Source: UBA8437 sp963933195 (GTDB lineage: Bacteria; Planctomycetota; Planctomycetia; Planctomycetales; Planctomycetaceae). From it: a stretch of DNA of 26,923 nucleotides. Below the pieces are notes generated by a model, which made no database searches, was not told the origin of the DNA, and saw only the letters and a program-made list of their open reading frames with translations. Each line of letters begins with the position of its first letter. The stretch's first letter is position 1. The stretch spans positions 1 to 26,923 of the forward strand of contig CAWVUS010000034.1 of assembly GCA_963933195.1 (NCBI GenBank), in the 5' to 3' direction. Position numbers and translations under genes: made by a program. Below are positions 16,976 through 25,000 of the stretch, in pieces.

Positions 16976-17320
16976 ATGGCTGACGACGTGGTGTTGAACG
17001 AGGATCAGATCAGGACAGCACTGGAATCGCTGCCTGGCTGGGAATTGAAAGACGACTGGTTGCAACGGAGTTACCAGACTCCCGGGTGGTCTCACACGCT
17101 CGCGCTGGCTGCGGCGATCGGCTACGCCGCCGAAGCCGCCTGGCATCATCCCGACCTGGAACTCGGCTACGCCCGGGTCAAGGTCAAGCTGCAGACGCAT
17201 CGTGTTCGAGGCATCACGACTCACGACACGGCACTGGCGTCACGGATCGAGGAAATCGCGATGTGGACACCCGGGGAGGACTCGCCCCTGGACGGTTTCC
17301 CCAAGACCTGGGTGAAGTGA
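16976..17320 (+). CDS. Pterin-4a-carbinolamine dehydratase (4a-hydroxytetrahydrobiopterin dehydratase)
   Basis: The 114-residue protein matches the PCD/DCoH family: the active-site stretch WHHPDLELGY, then a conserved histidine in LQTHRVRG and an aspartate in TTHDTALA. The last helix is extended by a short PGEDSPLDGF tail. The family dehydrates 4a-hydroxytetrahydropterins. The ATG at 16976 is preceded by a strong GGAGG site at the right distance; the frame is open further upstream but without such a site. No aromatic amino-acid hydroxylase gene is in the window. In bacteria with tetrahydromethanopterin-linked C1 metabolism a PCD homologue is often part of the gene set, which suits its neighbours here. 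Its stop directly abuts the GTG of the next gene. Confidence 0.93.
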   Translation: MADDVVLNEDQIRTALESLPGWELKDDWLQRSYQTPGWSHTLALAAAIGYAAEAAWHHPDLELGYARVKVKLQTHRVRGITTHDTALASRIEEIAMWTPGEDSPLDGFPKTWVK

Positions 17321-18748
17321 GTGGCGACGAAGGAGCGGATCCTGTTTGTGACCGGCCGCTTGGCCGAGTTGCCGCTGCGCGACGTGCTCTCGGGAGCGTC
17401 GGGGGGAACCGCCTGGTCGTGGGATGTGGCGGTGCTGGGCGTGAGCGTCGCGGCGTTGTTGCACACGGACCTGGTCGCCCGTCGGCTCGATCCTCCCGAC
17501 GGCTTCGACCGTGTCGTGTTGCCCGGCTGGTGCCAGGGTGATCTCGAGACACTTGGCAGGACGCTGGGGATGCCGGTCGATCGCGGGCCCAAGGATCTGT
17601 ACGACCTGCCCGAGTACCTGGGTGGGGCCGGCCGCCGTCGAGAATCGCTGAAGACGTATTCCATCGAGATCCTGGCCGAGATCAATCACGCGTCACGTTT
17701 GGGTGACGACGAGTTGTTGTCCGAGGCCCAACGGCTGGTCGACTCGGGGGCTGACGTGATCGATCTGGGGATGGTTCCAGGCGAGGCGTGGCCGGGGGTT
17801 GAGAATGCGACGCGACGCCTGGTCGAGGCGGGGTTTCGTGTGTCGATCGACAGTTTTGATCGATCGGAGGTTGAGTCGGCCTTGTCTGGTGGTGCCGAAT
17901 TGGTGCTCAGTTGTGATCCGTCCAACGTCGACTGGCTGTCACCACTCGCGGCGGCATCCGGGGCCTCCGTGGTCGCCATTCCCACGATGCCCGCGGGACT
18001 GGAATCTCTTGGGCCAGTCCTGGACCGGCTGACCGACGACGGAGTCGATTTCCGCGTTGACCCGATCCTGGAACCGATTGGGCTCGGATTCGCATCGTCG
18101 CTCGAACGGTTCTTCGAGGCCCGGCGGCGTTGGCCACGGGCCGCGATGATGATGGGGACGGGGAACGTGACCGAATTGACCGAGGTCGACAGTGCGGGGG
18201 TCAATATGATTCTCGCGGCGATTTGTCAGGAACTTCGAGTGGGCAGCGTGTTGACGACCGAGGTGATCAACTGGTGTCGCAGTTCGGTCATGGAACTCGA
18301 CCTCGCACGTCGCCTGTTGCATCACAGTCTCGAGCGTGGTGTGTTGCCCAAGCATGTCGATTCCAGCCTGGTCATGTTGAGGGACCCGTCGGTGAGAGGA
18401 GAGGAGGCGGGGACACTGGAGCAACTGGCTGCCGGGTTGACCGATCCGAATTTCCGGATTTTTGTCGAGCACAGGGATCGTCGTGGTGGAGTGCTGCACG
18501 TGATGAATCGAGACGGACACTGGCAACACACCGATCCGTACGAATTGTTTGACACCGTGTTGGCCGAGACTGGACTCGAATTGTCTTCCCAGCACGCCTT
18601 CTACCTGGGTTACGAACTGGCGAAGGCCCGGACCGCGTTGACCCTGGGGAAGCGGTATGTGCAGGACGAAGCCTTGAACTGGGGCCGGTTGACGGAGAAG
18701 GAGATCAGTGCCGTGCATCGCCGACGGCTGGGGGAGGGGCAGCGATGA
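17321..18748 (+). CDS. Dihydropteroate-synthase-like protein (archaeal/methylotroph type) with C-terminal DUF4346-like domain
   Basis: The 475-residue protein has three parts. An N-terminal segment (1-105; FVTGRLAE at the start) resembles the domain I know as DUF6513. A TIM-barrel DHPS-like domain follows (about 110-370), with EILAEIN, ADVIDLGMVPGEAWPG, SIDSFD near 175 and MMMGTGNVTELT. The C-terminal domain (about 385-465) has HTDPYELF, HAFYLGYELAKA and GKRYVQDEALNWG, like the cyanobacterial slr0651/DUF4346 family. This arrangement matches the archaeal 'DHPS-related' family, recalled from memory, also found in bacteria with H4MPT. The likely role is coupling a pterin with a pABA derivative, but the activity is inferred. 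The GTG start abuts the PCD stop, and the TGA overlaps the pabB ATG by four bases. Confidence 0.9.
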   Translation: MATKERILFVTGRLAELPLRDVLSGASGGTAWSWDVAVLGVSVAALLHTDLVARRLDPPDGFDRVVLPGWCQGDLETLGRTLGMPVDRGPKDLYDLPEYLGGAGRRRESLKTYSIEILAEINHASRLGDDELLSEAQRLVDSGADVIDLGMVPGEAWPGVENATRRLVEAGFRVSIDSFDRSEVESALSGGAELVLSCDPSNVDWLSPLAAASGASVVAIPTMPAGLESLGPVLDRLTDDGVDFRVDPILEPIGLGFASSLERFFEARRRWPRAAMMMGTGNVTELTEVDSAGVNMILAAICQELRVGSVLTTEVINWCRSSVMELDLARRLLHHSLERGVLPKHVDSSLVMLRDPSVRGEEAGTLEQLAAGLTDPNFRIFVEHRDRRGGVLHVMNRDGHWQHTDPYELFDTVLAETGLELSSQHAFYLGYELAKARTALTLGKRYVQDEALNWGRLTEKEISAVHRRRLGEGQR

Positions 18749-20172
18749 ACCAGCCTGTGATGGCGGTTCCCGTGGTTGTGGAACTCGACCCGGTGCCCGA
18801 CGTGGTCCTGTCGTTGGAGGCGGTGTCCGACCTACCTGATGTGGTGTTGCTGGAGAGTCGGATAGATCGTGAGGAGGTCAGTCGGTTCTCGTTCCTCGTG
18901 GCTGATCCGGTGGAGTTTGTAACCTGCGAGTCAGCCGACCAGGGGGTCGATCCGTTTGGCAGGTTGCGAGAATTGCTTGAGGAGTCGGAAACCGGACGGA
19001 TTGCCGGGCTGCCACCGTTCCAGGGAGGAGTGGTGGGCATGCTGGGGTATGAACTCTCGGAGGCCTGGGAAACCACGCCCCGGTCTGTTCACGATGAGTT
19101 CTCTTTGCCCGCTCTCGCGGCGGGACTCTACGACCGGGTGATTGCCTGGGATCATGTCCTGGATCGTGCCTGGGTCATCTCCCAGGGGTTTCCCGAGTCC
19201 GATCCTCAACGGCGTTGGCAGCGGGCCACCCAGCGGGCCGACGAGATCATCGAGAGATTGTCGTCACGCAGCCAGGTGGCGACTGATCCGGCGGTCTCAA
19301 TGTCGACGAGGCTGGACCGACAACAGCTTGCCCCACTCTGGCCGGTTGAGGGTCACGAGGGGCTTTACAGCGATTTTTCGCGAGATTCCTACCTGGAAGC
19401 GGTCGGGCGGGTGATCGAGTACATTCACGCTGGCGACATCTTCCAGGCCAATCTCTCCCAGCGGCTCCTCACTCAACAACCCGCGCCGGCTCATGAACTG
19501 TACGCCAGGCTACGGCAACGCAACCCTGCTCCATTCTCCGGCTACATGTCGCACGACGATTGGCAGATTGTCAGCGCCTCGCCGGAACGGTTTGTGTCAC
19601 TCCGCGACGGACTGGTTGAGACACGGCCGATCAAGGGCACCCGGCGGCGACCGGGAGATCCGGGGCTGGGCGTATTGGTGCAGGGAGAATTGAGCGAGAG
19701 TGGCAAGGACCGGGCCGAGAATGTGATGATCGTTGACCTGTTGCGGAACGATCTGTCACGGGTGTGTCGTCCGTCGTCGGTGACAGTGCCCTTGTTGTGC
19801 GGGGTGGAAGTTTACGAGACGGTGCTGCACCTGGTGTCTCAGATCCGGGGTGTATTGCGGGAGGGGGTGTCGGCGTGGGATCTGCTGGCGGCCGTTTTTC
19901 CCGGGGGATCGATCACGGGCGCGCCGAAGCTGCGTGCGATGGAGGTGATTGCCGAGATCGAACCGACCGTCCGTGGTCCCTACTGTGGCAGCCTGTTCTA
20001 CGTCGGCTGTGATGGCTCGATGGACAGCAGCATCCTGATCCGGACCTTTGTGGTTCGCCATGGCTGGGTGCAGTGCTCCGTCGGTGGCGGTATCGTGGCC
20101 GAATCGGATCCGGTGTCGGAGTACAACGAGACCATGGACAAGGCGGCCGGGATGCTGCGGGCGTTGGCCTGA
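18745..20172 (+). CDS. pabB: Aminodeoxychorismate synthase, component I
   Basis: The 475-residue protein is a chorismate-binding enzyme. Decisive is RPIKGTRRR near residue 293: the lysine of PIKGT is typical of PabB, where anthranilate synthase TrpE has PIAGT. Other conserved segments are QANLSQR, SPERFVS, ENVMIVDLLRNDLSRV, GGSITGAPKLRAME and YCGSLFYVG. With PabA it converts chorismate and glutamine to 4-amino-4-deoxychorismate, the pABA precursor. The N-terminal region (1-60) is the weakly conserved Anth_synt_I_N-like part. No fused lyase (PabC) domain is present, and no pabC gene was found here. It is translationally coupled to the DHPS-like gene by a four-base overlap, so pABA supply is tied to pterin condensation. 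Confidence 0.94.
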   Translation: MNQPVMAVPVVVELDPVPDVVLSLEAVSDLPDVVLLESRIDREEVSRFSFLVADPVEFVTCESADQGVDPFGRLRELLEESETGRIAGLPPFQGGVVGMLGYELSEAWETTPRSVHDEFSLPALAAGLYDRVIAWDHVLDRAWVISQGFPESDPQRRWQRATQRADEIIERLSSRSQVATDPAVSMSTRLDRQQLAPLWPVEGHEGLYSDFSRDSYLEAVGRVIEYIHAGDIFQANLSQRLLTQQPAPAHELYARLRQRNPAPFSGYMSHDDWQIVSASPERFVSLRDGLVETRPIKGTRRRPGDPGLGVLVQGELSESGKDRAENVMIVDLLRNDLSRVCRPSSVTVPLLCGVEVYETVLHLVSQIRGVLREGVSAWDLLAAVFPGGSITGAPKLRAMEVIAEIEPTVRGPYCGSLFYVGCDGSMDSSILIRTFVVRHGWVQCSVGGGIVAESDPVSEYNETMDKAAGMLRALA

Positions 20173-20182
20173 GGGGACACCG

Positions 20183-20908
20183 ATGGTGCTGCTGATCGAC
20201 AACTATGACAGCTTCGTCTACAACCTCGCGCGATATCTCGAGGAATTGGGTGTCGAGGTCGAGGTGATCCGCAACGATGCGGTGACGGTTGCGGAAGTGG
20301 TCGAGCGTCGGGCGGAGGCGATCGTGATTTCACCGGGTCCCTGTGGCCCCGGACACGCCGGGATCTCGGTCGAACTGGTCCGGGCGATTTTGGGCCAGGT
20401 GCCCATCCTGGGCGTTTGCCTGGGGCACCAGGTCCTGGCTTCGGCCACCGGAGGGGCTGTCGTCCGGGCAGCTCGCCCGGTTCATGGCCAGGTGGCTCGG
20501 ATTGATCACGACCAGGGCGGTTCTTCGGCCACCGGCCTGTTCTCGGGAATCGAATCTCCATTGACGGCGACCCGGTATCACTCGCTGGTGGTCGATCCCG
20601 AGACACTTGGAGACGAGTGGCGGATCACGGCCCGCGCCGATGGTGGGCTGGTGATGGCGATGGCCCACACCCGCCATGCGGCGTTTGGTGTGCAGTTTCA
20701 TCCCGAGAGCGTGCTGACGGTTTCCGGGCACCGCTTGCTGTGGAATTTTCTTTGTGCTGCCGACGTTGTCAGTGGACCAATGCCGGTTGTGCCGGATCCC
20801 GCGCCGGCGGCCCAGGGCCACCATGACGCGGTGTCACTGGGCCATTACCGGTCGGAGTCGATTTTTCCAGATACCGAGGATTCGTCCTCCAACGGACTCC
20901 ACTGGTAG
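20183..20908 (+). CDS. pabA: Aminodeoxychorismate/anthranilate synthase glutamine amidotransferase component
   Basis: This class I glutamine amidotransferase starts with MVLLIDNYDSFVYNLARYL, the TrpG/PabA signature. The nucleophile is in GVCLGHQV and the His-Glu pair in QFHPES. It supplies ammonia to the chorismate enzyme encoded 10 bases upstream, so I call it PabA rather than TrpG; dual use in tryptophan synthesis remains possible. The ATG at 20183 has a GAGGGGA site seven bases upstream and sits just after the pabB stop. At 241 residues it is longer than the usual 190 or so because of a roughly 45-residue tail from about 195. That tail is rich in Pro, Ala, Ser and Asp, looks disordered, and resembles no domain I know. 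Confidence 0.92.
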   Translation: MVLLIDNYDSFVYNLARYLEELGVEVEVIRNDAVTVAEVVERRAEAIVISPGPCGPGHAGISVELVRAILGQVPILGVCLGHQVLASATGGAVVRAARPVHGQVARIDHDQGGSSATGLFSGIESPLTATRYHSLVVDPETLGDEWRITARADGGLVMAMAHTRHAAFGVQFHPESVLTVSGHRLLWNFLCAADVVSGPMPVVPDPAPAAQGHHDAVSLGHYRSESIFPDTEDSSSNGLHW

Positions 20909-21119
20909 TCCAGCCGTCAGGACCGGTGCAGTTGTTATCTCCGTCGGTCCCGCCAGCGGTATTGCGACCGTCGTGTTCGTCGTTCTGATCCGGCGTGGTT
21001 GAGCTTGTGGCTTGAAGCCCGAGATTTCGGGCGTCTCCAAGTGCGTTTGTCGCCGATAAGCGGCGAGGTGTCTGCCGGTGGCGGACAACTGGAGAGCCAG
21101 CCAGCAGGAGAGAATCAGG
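20909..21119. other. Hairpin-rich interval before the thioredoxin-like gene
   Basis: Within 211 bases there are several inverted repeats: ggaccg/cggtcc (20920-20950, 19-base loop), gcccga-gatt-tcgggc (21017-21032), tcgccg-ataag-cggcga (21050-21066), and an imperfect gtctgcc-ggt-ggcggac (21070-21086). None is followed by a good T-run on the plus strand. They may form a structured leader or a Rho-type end of the pterin transcript. No gene is evident. Confidence 0.4.
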
Positions 21120-22028
21120 ATGTGGACGATTCCAGCGAGACACCGGTTTTGGTTGGCGACCTGGAGTGTGGTTGCGATCACGACGCTGCTGGCCCCGCTG
21201 GTGGCTTCGGCCAGCAAGCGTGATGCCCGGGTGGTTGCCCAGCCCCGGCTGGTGTGGCACAAGAGTTTCGCCGTCGCCCAGGCCGAGGCCCGTCGGCGTG
21301 GAGTGCCGCTGCTGGTTCATTTTCACGCCAGTTGGTGTGGCCCATGCCGGCGCATGGAGCGGGATGTGCTGGACACCCGGGCCCTGGCCGAAAAGTTGGG
21401 AACCACTGTTGTGGCGGTCAAGGTCGACACCGATCGCGAGCCAGCCGTGACGTCTCGTTTTCGAGTCCGGCTTCTTCCCACCGACCTGGTGGCCACTCCC
21501 GATGGCAAGGCACTGGTCCGAACCCAGGGGTACCAGGGACTGAGAAGTTATGTCGCGAAGATGGTGCCGACGGTCACTCGTTACCTGGCGACTCATCCGC
21601 GGAAAAAGGTTGTCCCGAAGAAGTCGGAATCCGGAACGCGGTCGAACAAGAAAGTCCCGGCCCGGAGTCTCAAGCCGCGACTGGGTCTGGCCGGGTTTTC
21701 ACCGGTGACATTGTGGACGCAGAAACGGTGGCAACGGGGCGACAAGAAATTTGCCTGCCGGGTTGGCGAGGAGATCTACTACCTGGCCTCGGCACGGGAA
21801 CTCGAACAGTTCCGAGGCGACCCGTCGCATTTTGCACCCCGCTTCGGTGGCGACGATGTGGTTCATCGACTCGATACCGGTCGACGGGTGGTCGGGAGTA
21901 TCCGGCACGCGGTTTTCTACGACGGGGGCCTGTACCTGTTTGGTGATGCCACGACGCTGGGCCGTTTTCTGAAGTCGCCAACCCGCTTTGCCATCACGGC
22001 CTCGCGGCCGGCCATCGGAAAACGCTAG
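21120..22028 (+). CDS. Exported thioredoxin-fold protein with a C-terminal YHS-like domain
   Basis: The 302-residue protein starts with a signal peptide (hydrophobic about 11-28, cleavage-like ASA-S after residue 31). A thioredoxin domain (about 42-160) carries WCGPC with C73 and C76, and the cis-proline region is probably RLLPTD. A Lys/Arg-rich linker (about 163-190) leads to a C-terminal region (about 195-290) with GFSPVTL, GDKKFACRVGEEIYYLAS and FRGDPSHFAPRFGG, which resembles the YHS-type fold; this second call is weaker. It should work outside the cytoplasm as a disulfide reductase, isomerase or thiol-based relay. ATG 21120 is chosen because an AGGAG site precedes it and the signal peptide starts there. 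It follows pabA but is separated by 211 bases, so it may be independently transcribed. Confidence 0.85.
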   Translation: MWTIPARHRFWLATWSVVAITTLLAPLVASASKRDARVVAQPRLVWHKSFAVAQAEARRRGVPLLVHFHASWCGPCRRMERDVLDTRALAEKLGTTVVAVKVDTDREPAVTSRFRVRLLPTDLVATPDGKALVRTQGYQGLRSYVAKMVPTVTRYLATHPRKKVVPKKSESGTRSNKKVPARSLKPRLGLAGFSPVTLWTQKRWQRGDKKFACRVGEEIYYLASARELEQFRGDPSHFAPRFGGDDVVHRLDTGRRVVGSIRHAVFYDGGLYLFGDATTLGRFLKSPTRFAITASRPAIGKR

Positions 22029-22043
22029 TCCGGGTTTCCAACG

Positions 22044-25000
22044 CTACTCCTTCTTCGTGTGCAGCCGCCGGCGGTATCGCTCGTAGAACCGGGTTTGCCT
22101 GCTCTCGGGCCGGAATGGTCGGCCAGAGACGAAGACGCCTTTGACCTGCGAGGTGACCTGCAGCGGCGATCCATCGAGGATCACGAGGTTGGCGAGTTTG
22201 CCGACCTCGAGGGATCCGACCTGCTTGTCGATGCCCAGCACCTCAGCGGCCCCGAGAGTCACACTCCGAAGTGCCTCGGATTCGGGCAATCCGAAGGCCA
22301 CGGCCATCGCGGCCTCGAAGGGTGCGTTGCGGCTGTTGGAAGCGTTGTCACTGCGGATGCAGAAACGTACGCCGGCTTCATGCAGCCGGCCGGGGTTGGC
22401 GTACGGAGCATCCGAAGGATCCCATGTTTTGACCGGGGCCCGCATCACCGGTCCAACGATCACCGCGATGTCACGTGTTTTCAGCAGGTCTGCCACCTTC
22501 CAGGCGTTGGTGCCGCCGGTGATGACGAGCTTCAGTTTCTCGGCCTTGGCAAATTGGATGGCCTCAACAATGGCACGCCGGCTATGGGCTTCGACCAACA
22601 CCGGACGTTCCTGGTTGATGTACGGGCCCAGCGCGTCGAGTCGTGGATCCCCGATTGGGCCGGACTGCTTGGCCGCCCGGGCCGCCTTCAGCAGCTTGTG
22701 ATATTGACGGGCCTGTACAATCAGCCGACGAAATTCGTCGGCCCGTTGTCGGCGTTTTGTGTCGCTCGTGTCGGTAGGCCAGTGGACTCGCAGGCCCAGT
22801 TCGTACTCCATGACCATCTCGGGTGCTGTCCAGCCGGCCAGTTGCACCAGTGATGCCTGTCCGGCGACCAGTCCTCCGCTGGGATGGACCAGGGCCGTGG
22901 TGATGCCCCCGGCACGGGCCACCGGGAACAGTTCGCTGTCGGGGTTGATTGCCACGCCAGCTCGCAGGTCCGGTTGCAGGTCGCCTCCCTCGCCGAAGTC
23001 GAGCGTCTCGCGAACTTTTTTGATCTCGGCCAGTCCCAGTGTCGTCCCGGCGTCGATCAGGCCGGGGTAGACGTGCAGGCCAGTGATGTTGACCTGGCGA
23101 GCGTCGGCCGGTGGAACCGCGTTTGGCCCCAGCGAGGTGATCTTGCCGTCGCGGATGACCAGGGTGCCAGTGACGTCGGGTCCGGAGACCGGATGCAGTG
23201 TGCCGCCGACCAGGGCGTAGGAACCCTTTGGGCTGTCGCTTTTGGGGAGCAGTGTTGCCGGACGGCGTTCAGCCGGAGCGGGCCAGGTGACGGGTTTCGG
23301 GGAAACCGTCCGCTGCCGTGCTGAGTCAGACATTGCCGTGGGATGAGTCGGACGCGAAAAGTAGACCTCCCCGTCGATCAGAGTCATCTCGCAACGCGCG
23401 AACGAGTTGAGAGGATGGGCATTGAAAATGGCCAGGTCCGCGTCCTTGCCCACTTCGATCGAGCCCATGCGTTTGTCGAGTCCGAGTTCTCTGGCAGAGT
23501 TCAGCGTGATGGTTGCCAGGGCCCGGTCCGGGGCCATGTTGCCATAGCGGACCGGCTTGGCCGCTTCCTGGTAGAGGTGCCGGATCAACTCTCGGTCATC
23601 ACTCTTGATGACCACGTTGGCTCCGGCTTCGGCTAGCAGGGCCGCGTTGTAGGGGCTGGCGTCGTACGCCTCGACCTTGTACGCCCACCAGTCGGAGAAC
23701 GTGCTGCAACTGGCACCGTGCGCGGCGATTTCCGGAGCGATCTTGTATCCCTCGAGAACGTGCTGCAGAGACCAGACGCGAATTCCCAGGTTCTCTGCCA
23801 CTCGCAACAGCATCAGGATCTCGTCGGCCCGGTAGCAATGGCTGTGAATGAACTTCCGGTGATTGACGATGTCGGCGAGGGCCTCGAGCCGGAGGTCGCG
23901 ACGGGGTGGCAGTTGCTTGTCACCGTCTGCCGATTGGCGGGCCGTGTTGTACTGCATCCACCGGCGTCGGTAGTCGATGGCTTCCAGGAAAGCGCGGTTC
24001 AGTGTCGCTTCGACTCCCATGCGGGTGTTGGGAAAGCGAGTGGTGCGGAACTTGACGTTTTCACCGAGGGCAAATTTGACTCCTTGCGGGGCATCGGCCA
24101 GCACCTGTTCGGCAGCTGTGCGACCGTACTTCAGCTTGACCACGGCGTCCTGTCCGCCCACGACATTGGCCGAGCCATGCAGGAGTCTCGCGGCGGTGAC
24201 TCCTCCGGCCAGGGCACGGAATTCGGACACATCTTGGGTATTGACCACGTCCTTGACTCTCACCTCCGGGACGATCGACTGGGTCGCCTCGTTGATGCCC
24301 TGGGTGATCTTGATGTGGCTGTGTGTATCGATGATTCCTGGCATCACGAACCGTCCACTGGCGTCGAGGACGGCAGTGCCGGGGGCTGCAGCCAGTCCGG
24401 GGGCGATGGCCACGATCTTGCCCTTCTGGACGAGGATCGAGTGGTTCACCAGGGTGCGACCGGTGCCCGTGAGGAGCGTGGCGTTGCGAATCAGGACATT
24501 GCCGCCGGTCGTCATCGACCGTCGAAGGCGGTCGCTCTCGATTTCGGCGAGTCGTGTCGAAACCGTTGCAGTGATCGGTCGTGGCAATGGTGGTGGGGGA
24601 GGGGAGGCATTACCCGTGGTGGACGGCTGTACAGGCTGCTTGGCGGAGGGCTGCGGCTTGGCCGACTTGTTGTATTCAAACAGCACGCCGTCGACCAGGA
24701 CGTAACGGACGCGGCTGCCAGGCTCCTCGAAGCGGCCGGTCCAGAGGACGACGTGGCCGAGTCGGCCGGGGTCGAGGGTGCCCAGCCGCTTGGGGAGGCC
24801 CAGGATACGGGCGGGTTCGGTGGTCAGGGATTCCAGGGCTGCCGAAACGGGCCAGCCGTGTTCGATCGCCTGGCGGATTTCTTTGAGCAACTCACCGCGG
24901 TCCTTGAGTCCTCGCGAACCCACCGCCAGCTTGATCCCACGACGGTGCAACTGCCCAATTCCCTGGACTCGGCGGGTCCATTGACGGGTCTTGTCCCGCT

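Noticed and set aside
20048..20182. A longer pabA start inside pabB
   Set aside because: The family N-terminus MVLLIDNYDSF starts at 20183 behind a GAGGGGA site; the upstream part overlaps coding sequence of pabB.
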